This document shows, piece by piece, positions 8,518 through 17,998 of a stretch of 64,000 bases of DNA. Numbering within the stretch: the stretch's first letter is position 1; each line of letters begins with the position of its first letter. The DNA comes from Duganella radicis (GTDB lineage Bacteria > Pseudomonadota > Gammaproteobacteria > Burkholderiales > Burkholderiaceae_D), in NCBI RefSeq assembly GCF_009720825.1, contig NZ_WNKY01000010.1:102392-166391 (forward strand), read 5' to 3'. Position numbers and translations under genes: made by a program. The notes under the pieces were generated by a model, which worked only from the letters and a program-made list of their open reading frames with translations, was not told the origin of the DNA and did not search any database.

Positions 8518-11500
8518 TTAGCGCGCGCTGACGCGGCGCTTGTCCGTGGCCGTCGCCGGCGCGACGTCGCGCGTGTCGAGATTGATTTCGGTGAGCGTCA
8601 CCGCGCGGCCGTCCGGATTCAGCAAGCGCACCCCGCCCAGATAGCGCTTGCCTTGCTCCAGGCCGCTCCAGCTGACGCCGACGCTGGCCGTGCCGCCTTG
8701 CCTGACTTGTCCCGGCAACGCCACCTTCAGATTGCCCTTGGTGTCGTTGGGAATGGCGGTGGCGTAGGACAGCGTGTAGCTGGTGCTGGCGCCGTTCTTC
8801 AGCTGATAGCCCAGCACGCAGACCTTGACCACGCCCATCGGCAAGTTGGTCAGGGTGACGCTCTCGTTGGCGCCGGCATGGGCGCTGTAGGCGATCAGGT
8901 TGTTGCGCTGGTCGAGCACGGCGAGATCGAGGTCGTCATCATCGCCGCCGGCGCTGTCGCGGCTGGACAGTTCGAAGCGCGCGATCATGGTCTGGTTGGG
9001 GATGCCCAGCGTCACGGCCTTGACGCCGGCGCCACGCGCGGTGCAGGCCGCCACCACGCCATCCATGGTTTCCAGCGAGCCCGGCGCGGCTTGCGTGACC
9101 GTTTGCGCCAGACGCGTGTATTCGCGCATGCCGGCCTTGAGCGCGCCCAGCATGCCGTTGAAGCCGGTCACCACGTCCAGCTGCCGGCTGCCGCTGACGG
9201 TGCTGGCCGATACCAGCGCCGGCGCATAGGCGCCGCTGTTGTAGCGCGCCAGCAGTGGGCTACGCACCTTGTGTTCACTGTCGTTCCACACCAGCTCGCC
9301 GACTTGCCAGACGCCGTCGTCGGCGGCGGTGCGCTCCAGCGCCACCGTGTAGCTTTGGGTTTCGCCGGGCGCCAGGCTGAGTGTGAACGGCGTGACCGTG
9401 ACCGCGAAGCCATCCAGGCTGGCGCTGGCGGTATAGACGGCGGCCTTGTCGCCAACGTTGGTGACGCGGCGTTGCACGCTCTGGTTGCCGACCACGGCGG
9501 GCAGGGTGATCGAGGCCAGGTTGAGCGCATGGCCGGGCAGGGCGTCGCTGGCGCAATCGCGGCTGTCGGTGGTGATGCCGCAGATGTAGCGCTGGTAGTC
9601 GGACGCGGCGACGTCGTACACCAGGCCGGGATCGGCGGCGTTGTTCGGCACCACCAGTCCGGCGCCTTGGCCCCACGGCAGGGCGCCGTCTTCATCGCCG
9701 CCGGGCGCGGTGGGCAGCACGCTGCGGGTGCTGGTCATCAGCGCCGACTTGATGGCGGCTGGCGACCAGTCGGGATGGCGCTGTTTCAGCAGCGCCGCCA
9801 GCCCCGCCACATGCGGCGTGGCCATCGAGGTGCCGGTCAGGTAATTCGAGACGCTGTAGGCCGGCGCGCCGCCGGCGATCACGGCGCATGCTGCGCGCTG
9901 TCCAGACTGGGCGAGATGCCGGCCAGGATGCCGACCCCGGGCGCGCCCAGGTCCGGCTTGAGCACGCCCGGATCGAACTGGTTGGGGCCGCGCGAGGAAA
10001 AGTCGGCCAGCACCGGGCCGGTCATCGGCGTCAGCGCGCTGGCGCTCAGCGCGGCGGTGGCGCCGGCGGTGGCCGCGTAGGCGTCGATCAGGGCGCCATC
10101 GGCCTGGCTGACGTGGATGGTGGGCAGCGGATAGATGTCGAGCATCGGGCCGTTGCCATCGTCCAGCACGATCATGCCAACGCCGCCGGCGGCCGCCACC
10201 GCCGCCGCCTTGGCGGACAGCGCGTTGTCGCCGCGCTGGCAGGCGACGATCTTGCCGGCCACCTTGGCCGGGTCGAGCTGGGCGATCGGATGGACCGCGT
10301 CGTAGACATCCTCGCGCCGCAGGCAGTGGGCGGCGCGGCTGATGTCGGCACCGGCCGCCACCGCGTCTTCGCCGCGGACCAGGGCGGTGCGCGGCAGCGG
10401 CGTGACGCCCAGCGAGTCGCCGCTGAACTGGCGGCCGTCGCCCAGTGTGACGCTGGCGCGGTAGGTCTTGTCGTGGCTGGTCGCGGCCACCGTCGCCAGC
10501 CAGGGACTGATGTGCGACACGGTGTTGCCGGGGCCGTCATTGCCGGCGGCCGCCGCGATGAATACGCCGGCCTCGGCCGCGTGGCGGAAGGCTTGCGCCA
10601 CCGGGTCCAGCGGGCTGCTGCCGCCGCCGATCGAGTAGTTCAGCACGTCGACGCCATCGCTCACGGCCGCCTCGATCGCCGCCAGGCTGTCGCTGCTGTA
10701 GCAGGTGTTGTCGATGCCGCTGGGAGAGGAGCCGCCGACGTTGAAGCTCCAGCAGATCTTGTACACGGCAAGGCGCGCGCGCGGGGCGATGCCGCTGCGC
10801 CGTCCCAGCAGCTCGCCATTGCTGGCCTGGGCCGGCACGTTGCGGTTGCCGGCCGCGGTGGACGAGGTATGCGTGCCGTGGCCGCCTTCGCCGGCCGGGC
10901 GCGACAGCGAGTCGCGCGGCGAGCGGAATTCGCTCCAGTGGATGGGCGCGCCGCCGGCGCGGAAGCCCTGGTCGAAATAGCGCGCGCCGATCAGCTTGTT
11001 GTTGCAGTGGGCGGCGTTGAAGCCTTCGCCGGTCTGGCACACGCCATGCCAGCGCGCCGGCGGCGGACCGTAGGCCGGCGTGCCGCTGCTGGCGAAAGTG
11101 GGCTGGCCGGCGTCATCGACGCGGTCGGCGTAGGACAGGTTTTCCGGCCAGACGCCGGTATCGATGACGCCAACGATCACGTCTTCGCCGGCATGGACCT
11201 GGCCGCCGAGCTGGTCCCACAGGCCGCCCGGTTGGTCCAGGCCGAGGAAGGTGGGCGTGTAGTTGGTGACCGGGTGCTGGCGTTGGTCGGGCGTGATGCG
11301 CAGCGTCTTGCCGCTGGCTTTCAGGGTGCGCACCTCGGCATCGGTCAGGTGCGCGGCAAAGCCGTTGAACACTACCTGGTACTGGTGGGTGATGGCGGTC
11401 GCCGGCAGCAGCGCGGCCAATTGCGCTTGCTGGGTGCCAAGATAACTGCGGTAGCGGGTGGCGTCATTGCCGGCCAGCTCGAGGCGCTGGCCGGGAGAGG

Positions 11501-11657
11501 CCTTGGTGGCGCGCAGCCCGGCAAGATTGCCGCTGTAGGCCGCCAGCGGCTGGTCGGCCAACTGCACGATGTAGGACCGGCGCAGCTCGTCGGCATGGAC
11601 CGGGCCGGCGGTGGCCAGCAGTGTCATCGTCGCCAACAGTACTTGCTTCGTTGCCAT
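8518..11657 (-). pseudogene. Subtilisin-like (S8) secreted serine protease, frameshifted
   Basis: Two reading frames together make one protease of about 1045 residues. The upstream frame (11657 to 9879) has a signal peptide (about residues 1-22), an I9-type propeptide, catalytic Asp166 in VGVIDTGVWPE, catalytic His260 in GHGTHT, a PA-like insert near 430-520, and FSSRGPNQFDPGVLKPD, then stops at TGA 9881-9879. The downstream frame (9882 to 8518) resumes in the -1 phase with LTGTSMATPHVAG, which holds the catalytic Ser, followed by an Fn3-like domain (RRVTNVGDKAAVYTASAS) and a C-terminal pre-peptidase-like region. One base missing in CCG(G)TG would explain the break and rejoin P to VIAGGAP. 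As written, no single product has the whole triad. A sequencing error is an alternative. Confidence 0.85.
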
Positions 11658-11954
11658 AAAGCGCTCCCATGAGGTTGATGAAAGATAGCCATTTAATCAA
11701 GAAACATGGAAAAGAATTCAATCGAAATTGTTACATGGTTAAAAAAATACAACGATTTATGATCAATTTAATGTGACTAAGTAATGATAAAAAGTCACTG
11801 AATAATCGTGATTTTCATAGGTGGAAGCGCTACCGTAATACAGGCTAAATTGTGTTGAAATTTTTACTTTTGGAAAAAATAAAAAATTTCAATTGTATAG
11901 ACGAACCAAATCGTGCTGTGCATACTTGGTTTCCTGCTAATTCAAGGAGGAGCC
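11658..11954. other. AT-rich divergent intergenic region between protease and PEP-CTERM genes
   Basis: This stretch is much richer in A and T than its surroundings and contains no credible gene. It holds the divergent promoters of the S8 protease and the PEP-CTERM pair, a 6-bp inverted repeat (GTGACT 11773-11778, AGTCAC 11793-11798), the near-palindrome at 11823-11834, and a strong Shine-Dalgarno AAGGAGG (11944-11950) before the ATG at 11955. I could not place a -35/-10 pair or a sigma54 GG-N10-GC site with confidence. Confidence 0.7.
11823..11834. promoter_or_regulatory. LacI/GalR-type operator-like near-palindrome
   Basis: GGAAGCGCTACC is a 12-bp near-perfect palindrome centred on AGCGCT. 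LacI/GalR family operators often have the form GGTAGCGCTACC. It lies about 120 bp upstream of the first PEP-CTERM start. No LacI-family gene is in the window, so the assignment rests on resemblance only. Confidence 0.25.
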
Positions 11955-12869
11955 ATGAAAATTGCCGCAATCAATGCAGTGGCAGCCTGTCTGGCGCTGG
12001 TCGCCAGTCCGGCTTTTGCCGCTGCCTACAGCAGCGCCACCCTCGGCACCGTGACGGTGACGCTGATCGATCTGGACCCCAATGACGGCGTGGCCGCCAG
12101 CATTTCCTTCCTGCCCAACGAGATCAAATACGCCGGCGGCGCCTACCTCTACGGCGAAGCCGAGACCGGCCTGACCGGCGGCTACGATCCCGGCCATCAG
12201 CTCGCGCGCTATGAAAAAACCGGCGCCTGGCAAACCACCAATGTCAGTGCCAGCGCCCACACCAATCTGGCCACGTCCTCGGCCAGCGTGACCGGTTCCG
12301 CCGCCGGCCCGGGTTTCAGCGCGCTGAGCTTGTCGGGCGCGGCCCAGAGTTCCAGCACCGACCATGCGCGCTATTACGCCTACGCCGGCGTGCCGGCCTC
12401 GCATCTGAACACCGGCTTCATCCTTTCGGCCAACACCATGGTGACCTTTTCCTTCGACGCCGCTGTGAGCGCTAACACCACGCTGGGCTACACGCCGGGC
12501 GCGCTGGAAGGGGAGGCCGCCTCGGCCACGTTGCGCCTGTACGCGGGCGCGTTCGGCGCCGACGATGCCGCCGTGCTGGCCGGCACGCACGAGCACAGCG
12601 TGAGCGTGATGTATCAGGACGGCGATGTGCCGGGCGGCGCCAGCGACAGCTGGAGCGGCCTGATGTCGGCCAGCTTCAGCAACCTGGGTCATCAAAGCGG
12701 ACGCGGCGAATTCTGGGCCGAGGCCAGCATCGGCGGGCGCTCGGTGATCTCGGCGGTGCCGGAACCCGGCGCCTGGGGCATGCTGCTGGCCGGCCTGGGA
12801 CTGCTGGGCGTGGTGGCGCGCCGCGCCAGCGCGCAGGCTAATCGTTGCTTATCAAGGAGAATGTCATGA
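11955..12869 (+). CDS. PEP-CTERM sorting-domain protein (first of a tandem pair)
   Basis: The 304-residue product has an N-terminal signal peptide (cleavage near residue 22, after SPAFA) and a C-terminal PEP-CTERM signal: the VPEP motif followed by a helix (GMLLAGLGLLGVVA) and an Arg pair. Such proteins are exported and processed by an exosortase; none is encoded here. Between the signals is an Ala/Ser/Gly-rich region with no recognised domain. Unusually, about a dozen residues (SAQANRCLSRRMS) follow the basic cluster. The start at 11955 has a strong AAGGAGG. The stop overlaps the next gene in ATGA. Its opening (YSSATLGTVTVTLIDLDPND) is paralogous to that gene. Confidence 0.88.
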   Translation: MKIAAINAVAACLALVASPAFAAAYSSATLGTVTVTLIDLDPNDGVAASISFLPNEIKYAGGAYLYGEAETGLTGGYDPGHQLARYEKTGAWQTTNVSASAHTNLATSSASVTGSAAGPGFSALSLSGAAQSSSTDHARYYAYAGVPASHLNTGFILSANTMVTFSFDAAVSANTTLGYTPGALEGEAASATLRLYAGAFGADDAAVLAGTHEHSVSVMYQDGDVPGGASDSWSGLMSASFSNLGHQSGRGEFWAEASIGGRSVISAVPEPGAWGMLLAGLGLLGVVARRASAQANRCLSRRMS

Positions 12870-13729
12870 AGCGTTTTTTGATGCATATCCTGGCGGCCGC
12901 CTGCCTGGCCGCGAGCGCCGGCACGGCCTGCGCCAACGCCAGCAGCAGCGCCACTTTCGGCAGCCTGGTGATCACCCTGACCGACCTGAATCCGCACGAC
13001 GGCATCGCGCCGTCGTTGTCATTCAGCGCCAATGGCCATGCCTATGTGCTGGGCGAAACCCTGGGCTGGGGCGAGACCGAGGAAGAAAGCATTTACGCCT
13101 ACACCGCCGCGCAGCAGCAGGGCGTGCTGTCCGGCCATACCCATGGCGACTGGTCGTCGGCCAGTTCCAGCGTCGCGGCGGCCGATACGCTGGCTGGCTT
13201 CACCGCGCTGTCGGCGAGCGGCGGCGCGGCCAGCGGGCTGGATGGTCATGGCGCCTACCGCAGCCACGCCACCGGGTCCGATCCCTTCCTCAACAGCTTT
13301 ATCTTGTCGGCCAACACCCGGGTGACGTTCAGCACCACGGCCGCCATGTCGGTGCAGACCAGCATGGGCTACAACCTCGACGCCGATCAGGACGAGTACG
13401 CCAATGCCCACATGCTGCTGGCGGTGAATGGCAGCGTCGACGGCATCGACCAGAGCGACGTGCAGGAGCGCCAACTGAGCGCCACCTTCGCGGTGCGCGA
13501 CGACGGCAGCACCATGGGCGTGCGCGACAGCTGGAGCGGACTGTTGACGGCCAGCTTCTCCAACACCAGCGCGCTGGACGCCTACGGCACCATGCAAGCC
13601 TTTGTCTCGACCGAGGGCTGGTCGGCCAACTGGGACGGCGTGACGCCAGTGCCGGAACCGGAAACCTGGGCCATGCTGCTGGCCGGACTGGCGTTGGTTG
13701 GCGCCGCCAGCCGCCGCAAGGCGATCTAG
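12866..13729 (+). CDS. PEP-CTERM sorting-domain protein (second of a tandem pair)
   Basis: The product has 287 residues, a signal peptide (about 1-22, ending SAGTACA) and the C-terminal sequence VPEPETWAMLLAGLALVG followed by SRRK, a typical PEP-CTERM tail. It resembles its neighbour at the start (SSATFGSLVITLTDLNPHDG), in the FILSANTRVTFS block and in the DSWSGLLTASFSN block near the end, so the pair arose by duplication. AAGGAGA (12854-12860) lies upstream of the ATG at 12866, inside the previous gene. The 3' end overlaps the convergent sulfurtransferase by 4 bp. Function is unknown; surface or biofilm-matrix attachment is the usual inference for the class. Confidence 0.88.
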   Translation: MKRFLMHILAAACLAASAGTACANASSSATFGSLVITLTDLNPHDGIAPSLSFSANGHAYVLGETLGWGETEEESIYAYTAAQQQGVLSGHTHGDWSSASSSVAAADTLAGFTALSASGGAASGLDGHGAYRSHATGSDPFLNSFILSANTRVTFSTTAAMSVQTSMGYNLDADQDEYANAHMLLAVNGSVDGIDQSDVQERQLSATFAVRDDGSTMGVRDSWSGLLTASFSNTSALDAYGTMQAFVSTEGWSANWDGVTPVPEPETWAMLLAGLALVGAASRRKAI

Positions 13730-14580
13730 TTCGAACCGGTGGCGACCGGGCGGCCCGGATCGGCCACCCACTCGCTCCACGAGCCCGGGTACAGGGCGGC
13801 GCCGGGCAGGCCGGCTACTTCCAGGGCCAGCAGATTGTGGCAGGCGGTGACGCCGGAACCGCATTGCATGATGGCCTTGGCCGGTTCGGCAAACAGCGGC
13901 GCGAATTCGGCTTTCAGTTGGGCGGCATCCTTGAAGCGGCCCTCGGCCGTCAGGTTGTCCTTGAAGAAGCGGTTTTTGGCGCCCGGGATGTGGCCGCCCA
14001 CCGGATCGATGGTTTCGTTCTCGCCGCGATAGCGGTCGTTGGCGCGGGCGTCGACCACGGTGCGCGCCTGCGCCGCCAGGTTGGCCACCACTTCGTCCAC
14101 CGACACCGTCGCCACCAGCGACGGCTGCTCGCTGATGTTGCCCGGCGCGCGGCCCGCGGTCTGCGTCACCATGGCCTGACCGGCGGCCTGCCATGCCACC
14201 AGGCCGCCGTCCAGCACCGCCACCGCCGGATGGCCCACCCAGCGCAGCAGCCACCACAGGCGCGCCGCGAACATGCCGCCGTGCGCGTCGTAAGCCACCA
14301 CCTGCGTGTCGTCATCGATGCCCCAGCCACGCAGGGTTTCGATCAGGGCCGCGCGGCCCGGCAGCGGATGGCGGCCACGGAACTTGCCGTCCGCACCCAC
14401 CTTGGCGCCCGACAGGTCCGTGTCCACATTGGCGAACTGCGCGCCGGCGATGTGGCCGATGGCGAAGCTGTCGCGCCCCGCGTTCGGGTTCATCAAATCG
14501 TGGCGGCAATCGAGAATGACCCACTTCGGATCGTTCAGGTGCTGGGACAGGGTGGCGGCGTCGATCAGGGTAGTGTGCAT
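13726..14580 (-). CDS. sseA: Sulfurtransferase, 3-mercaptopyruvate/thiosulfate type
   Basis: This is a two-domain rhodanese of 284 residues, the usual length for the SseA/rhodanese family. The inactive N-terminal domain spans about 1-130 (VILDCRHDLMNP, RHPLP) and the catalytic C-terminal domain about 150-280. The active-site loop is CGSGVTAC with the catalytic Cys near residue 240. A CGSGVT-type loop is typical of 3-mercaptopyruvate sulfurtransferases, whereas thiosulfate-specific enzymes usually have CRKGV. It is the last gene of an apparent three-gene operon with the EamA transporter and Rieske oxygenase; spacing is about 9 bp. The symbol is by family resemblance. Confidence 0.85.
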   Translation of the reverse strand: MHTTLIDAATLSQHLNDPKWVILDCRHDLMNPNAGRDSFAIGHIAGAQFANVDTDLSGAKVGADGKFRGRHPLPGRAALIETLRGWGIDDDTQVVAYDAHGGMFAARLWWLLRWVGHPAVAVLDGGLVAWQAAGQAMVTQTAGRAPGNISEQPSLVATVSVDEVVANLAAQARTVVDARANDRYRGENETIDPVGGHIPGAKNRFFKDNLTAEGRFKDAAQLKAEFAPLFAEPAKAIMQCGSGVTACHNLLALEVAGLPGAALYPGSWSEWVADPGRPVATGSN

Positions 14581-14589
14581 GGATGGTCC

Positions 14590-15513
14590 TTATACTTCGC
14601 TGGCGATAGGATCGGTAGAGGCAATGGCCTTACCGCGTTCGGTATTGCGGGTATTGTAGAACGTCGCGGCCATGCCGGACGCGAGAATGATACCGATGCC
14701 GGCCCAGCTATGCCAGTCGAACACGTCGCCGAAGATGAACACGCCCCACAGGCTGGAGAACACGATGCCGGTGTACTGCAAATTGGCCACCACCAGCGTG
14801 TTGCCCAAGCGGTAGGCGCGCGTCATGGCGATCTGCGCGCTGGTGGCGCACACGCCGATGGCCAGCAACAGCAGGCCGCTGCGCCAGCTGCTGATCGGAT
14901 GGAACACCGGACCGTCGCCGCCGCCGGTGAGGAACACGCCGACGATGCCGGCCGCCAGATTCATCACGGTGAAATAGAACACCACGCGGTTTTCCGGCTC
15001 GCCGGCCAGCCCCATTTTGCGGACCTGCATGTAGGCGGTGGCGGTAATCACGCTGGAGCCGAGCGCGATCAGGGCCGGCGTCAGCTGGTTGGCGTGGAAG
15101 GCGGGGCGCAGCAGCAGGGTGACGCCGACAAAGCTCAGGCCGACCGCCACCATCAGCGGCCATTTGACGTCATTCCTGGCATGCCACCAGCCAAGCGCGA
15201 ACAGCCACGCGGCGATCCAGATCGGCGACATGTAGTTGAGGGTCATGGCGGTGGCCAGCGGCAGCTCGCCGATCGAGTAGTACCACAGCCACAGCGAAGT
15301 CACGCCGATCAGGCCGCGCCACAGGTGGGCGCCCGGCATGGCGGTACGGAAGGTTTCGCCGGACAGCTTGATAATCATGCCGAGGGCGATCACGCCGACC
15401 ACGCCCCGGTACAAGACTAACTCGGATGTTGAAAACTCTGCGGAGGCCAGCTTGACGCACACCCCCATTACCGCAAACATGAAACTAGCAAACAACATCC
15501 AGAGTGACTGCAT
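14590..15513 (-). CDS. DMT superfamily (EamA) transporter
   Basis: The 307-residue protein has about ten hydrophobic helices arranged as two five-helix EamA repeats, as in inner-membrane metabolite exporters of the drug/metabolite transporter superfamily. The N-terminus (MQSLWMLFASFMFAVMGVCV) and the internal GIVFSSLWGVFIFGD block are typical. Substrate cannot be predicted. It lies 9 bp downstream of the Rieske oxygenase gene and 9 bp upstream of the sulfurtransferase gene, so co-transcription is likely. Confidence 0.88.
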   Translation of the reverse strand: MQSLWMLFASFMFAVMGVCVKLASAEFSTSELVLYRGVVGVIALGMIIKLSGETFRTAMPGAHLWRGLIGVTSLWLWYYSIGELPLATAMTLNYMSPIWIAAWLFALGWWHARNDVKWPLMVAVGLSFVGVTLLLRPAFHANQLTPALIALGSSVITATAYMQVRKMGLAGEPENRVVFYFTVMNLAAGIVGVFLTGGGDGPVFHPISSWRSGLLLLAIGVCATSAQIAMTRAYRLGNTLVVANLQYTGIVFSSLWGVFIFGDVFDWHSWAGIGIILASGMAATFYNTRNTERGKAIASTDPIASEV

Positions 15514-15522
15514 CGTGAAACC

Positions 15523-16623
15523 TTATAAACTCATTTTGCGTTGATACCACTCGTGGAAGTGCTGCATGCCGTCTTCCATCGGTGACTGATACGGCCCACC
15601 GTCCGTTTCGCCGCGTTCCATCAGGGCTTTGCGGCCGGCGTCCATGCGCTGGCCGATCTCATCGTCCTCGATGCAGGTTTCCATGTAGGCCGCGCGTTCG
15701 GCCTCGATGAATTCGCGCTCGAACAGCACGATTTCTTCCGGATAGTAGAACTCCACCACGTTTCTGGTGCGGTTCGGGCTTTCCGGCCACAGGGTCGAGA
15801 CGATCAGCACGTGCGGATACCACTCGACCATGATGTTCGGGTACAGGGTCAGCCAGATGGCGCCGTACGGAGGCGGTTCGCCGCCGCGGAACTTCAGCAC
15901 CTGCTCCTGCCAGTGCTTGTAGACTTCCGAGCCGGATTTCTTCAGCCCCTTGTGCACGCCCACGGTCTGCACGCTGTACTCGCGGCCGAATTCCCAGCGC
16001 AGGTCGTCGCAGGTGACGAAGCTGCCCAGGCCGGGGTGGAACGGCTCGACGTGGTAATCCTCCAGATAGACCTCGATGAAGGTCTTCCAGTTGTAGTCGC
16101 AGTTGTGCACCTCCACGTGGTCCAGCATGTAGCCGCTGAAATCCAGATCCTTGGTCACGGACAGGTTATTGAGCTGCTCCATCACGTTGTAGCCGTTTTG
16201 CTCGAACAGCAGGCCGTTCCAGCTTTGCAGCTTGGTTTTGGGCAGGTTCAGGCACGGCGTTTCCGGAAAGTGCGGCGCGCCGATCAGTTCACCTTTGAGG
16301 TCGTACGTCCAGCGATGCAGCGGGCAGACAATGTTGTTCGCATTGCCACGGCCGTTGAACATCAGCGCCTGGCGGTGGCGGCAAACGTTGGAGAGCAACT
16401 CCAGCCCGTTGGCGTTACGCACCAGCATGCGTCCTTCGTTCTCTGCGGCAAGGGTGGCAAAGTCGCCGATATTCGGCACCATCAGCTCGTGTCCGACATA
16501 ACGCGGACCGGCCTTGAAGAGTTGCTGGATTTCGCGCTCCAGTAGCGCTTCGTCGAAATAGACGTTAACCGGAAGTTGCGCGGTTGGCCGCGCTAGCTTG
16601 GCGTGGGTACCCAGATCGGACAT
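15523..16623 (-). CDS. Rieske-type ring-hydroxylating oxygenase alpha subunit
   Basis: The 366 residues comprise an N-terminal Rieske [2Fe-2S] domain and a C-terminal non-heme iron domain. Cluster ligands are Cys81, His83, Cys100 and His103 (CRHRQ...CPLHRWTYD). The mononuclear iron site is in NWKTFIEVYLEDYHVEPFHP, which provides the Asp and two His. No reductase or ferredoxin partner is nearby. The family includes aromatic dioxygenases, choline/carnitine-type monooxygenases and demethylases, and I cannot choose among them. A TATAAT on the minus strand (16731-16726) about 100 nt upstream may be the operon -10 box; no good -35 accompanies it. Confidence 0.88.
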   Translation of the reverse strand: MSDLGTHAKLARPTAQLPVNVYFDEALLEREIQQLFKAGPRYVGHELMVPNIGDFATLAAENEGRMLVRNANGLELLSNVCRHRQALMFNGRGNANNIVCPLHRWTYDLKGELIGAPHFPETPCLNLPKTKLQSWNGLLFEQNGYNVMEQLNNLSVTKDLDFSGYMLDHVEVHNCDYNWKTFIEVYLEDYHVEPFHPGLGSFVTCDDLRWEFGREYSVQTVGVHKGLKKSGSEVYKHWQEQVLKFRGGEPPPYGAIWLTLYPNIMVEWYPHVLIVSTLWPESPNRTRNVVEFYYPEEIVLFEREFIEAERAAYMETCIEDDEIGQRMDAGRKALMERGETDGGPYQSPMEDGMQHFHEWYQRKMSL

Positions 16624-16853
16624 CCAAACCCCCCTTAATTAAAAATTCAAACCAAGAAGAGACAGAATCCGTAAAGACGACCCGCATTCTTATGCGTTGA
16701 GGTGGTATTTAGGACAGAACCGGCGATTATACCGTCTTTTGCACAATTCGGGGGCGTGCCCGGTAATTGCGATAAAATCCAGAGTTGGCCTCTAATGTTC
16801 CACCGGATCAGGTGGTTTGCTCTAAAATATCGGGCTAAGATAACTGAGTGACT

Positions 16854-17111
16854 ATGTCTAAGAAATTAACTGCTGACGCGACTGCCGCCGCCCCCGTCTC
16901 GTTTGAAGAAGCCATGGCGGAACTGGCGCAACTGGTCGCACAGATGGAGGCCGGCCAACTGCCGCTGGAAGCCTCGGTTGCCGCCTACGCGCGTGGTTCG
17001 GAGCTGGTGAAGTTCTGCGCCGCCCAGCTGGAAAAGGTGGAATCGCAGGTCAAGGTACTGGAGGGCGAAATGCTCAAGCCTTTCGTGGTCACCGGCGAGG
17101 GCGAACAATGA
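16854..17111 (+). CDS. xseB: Exodeoxyribonuclease VII small subunit
   Basis: XseB pairs with XseA to degrade single-stranded DNA into oligonucleotides; xseA is not in the window. The 85-residue product has the family core SFEEAMAELAQLVAQMEAG followed by LPLEASVAAYARGSELVKFC. A GTG six bases upstream of the ATG at 16854 is possible, but ATG is preferred. The stop overlaps the ispA start in ATGA, and the order xseB-ispA-dxs is the same as in E. coli. Confidence 0.93.
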   Translation: MSKKLTADATAAAPVSFEEAMAELAQLVAQMEAGQLPLEASVAAYARGSELVKFCAAQLEKVESQVKVLEGEMLKPFVVTGEGEQ

Positions 17112-17998
17112 ACGCCGCTTTCGAAGACTGGATGAAAACCGTGCAGGCCGGATCGGAAAACGATTTATCCGGTTATCTGCCTGACGCCGAAGTTATCCCG
17201 GCCAAGCTGCACGAAGCCATGCGTTATGCGCTGCTGGGCGGCGGCAAGCGTGTACGCCCGCTGCTGGTGTACGCGGCCGGCGCCCTGTTCGGCGCCGATG
17301 CCGCCACGCTGAGCCGCGCGGCGGCGGCGGTGGAAATGATCCACGCCTATTCGCTGGTGCACGACGATATGCCGTGCATGGACGACGATGAACTGCGCCG
17401 CGGCAAGCCGACGGTGCACGTGGCCTACGACGAGGCCACCGCGCTGCTGGTCGGCGACGCGCTGCAATCGCAGGCTTTCCTGGTGCTGTCCGAGGCGACC
17501 ACGGTGCCGCCGGCGCGTCTGGTGGCGATGCTGCGTTTGTTGGCGCATGCCTCCGGCTCGGCCGGCATGTGCGGCGGCCAGGCCATCGATCTGGATAGCA
17601 TCGGCATCAGCCTGACGCTGGAGCAGCTGGAACAGATGCACCAGCTGAAAACCGGCGCCTTGCTGCGCGCGTCGGTGGTACTGGGCGCCCTGGCCGGCAA
17701 GGATCTGAGCGAACAAGAATTGAACGCGCTGAATGTGTATGCGCGCGCCATCGGCCTGGCGTTCCAGGTGGTGGACGATGTGCTCGACGCGACGGCCGAT
17801 TCGGCCACGCTGGGCAAGACCGCCGGCAAGGACGCCGCCGATAACAAACCGACCTATGTATCGATACTGGGTCTGGAGCCATCGCGCGCGCTGGCGGAAA
17901 AATTGCGGCTCGACGCGCACGCAGCGCTCGCACCGTTTGGAGAAAAAGCTCTGCGATTACGCGAACTCGCGGATTTGATCGTGCAGCGGAAGGCTTAA
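17108..17998 (+). CDS. ispA: Farnesyl diphosphate synthase (polyprenyl synthetase)
   Basis: The enzyme condenses isopentenyl diphosphate with DMAPP and GPP to make farnesyl diphosphate, the precursor of undecaprenyl phosphate, ubiquinone and heme A/O side chains. The 296 residues match IspA. The first Asp-rich motif is in SLVHDDMPCMDDDELRRG (about residues 80-97) and the second in FQVVDDVLDATAD (about 219-231). The GGGKRVRPLLVYAAG block near residue 40 binds diphosphate. It is translationally coupled to xseB and abuts dxs with no gap. The product supplies the substrate of CtaB and UbiA-type pathways encoded elsewhere in the window. Confidence 0.94.
   Translation: MNAAFEDWMKTVQAGSENDLSGYLPDAEVIPAKLHEAMRYALLGGGKRVRPLLVYAAGALFGADAATLSRAAAAVEMIHAYSLVHDDMPCMDDDELRRGKPTVHVAYDEATALLVGDALQSQAFLVLSEATTVPPARLVAMLRLLAHASGSAGMCGGQAIDLDSIGISLTLEQLEQMHQLKTGALLRASVVLGALAGKDLSEQELNALNVYARAIGLAFQVVDDVLDATADSATLGKTAGKDAADNKPTYVSILGLEPSRALAEKLRLDAHAALAPFGEKALRLRELADLIVQRKA

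Noticed and set aside
9876..9900. Programmed ribosomal frameshift in the S8 protease
   Set aside because: The shift needed is -1, but the site (CAT GCG CCG TGA) is not an X-XXY-YYZ slippery heptamer and no downstream pseudoknot is evident; a mutation or sequencing error is simpler.
11658..11954. A sigma54 promoter for the PEP-CTERM pair
   Set aside because: No GG-N10-GC arrangement close to TGGCAC-N5-TTGC was found; candidates such as GGTTTCCTGC have the wrong spacing.
16800..16815. Short inverted repeat CCACC-GGATCA-GGTGG upstream of xseB
   Set aside because: Five-bp arms in GC-rich sequence are expected by chance and no promoter could be anchored to it.
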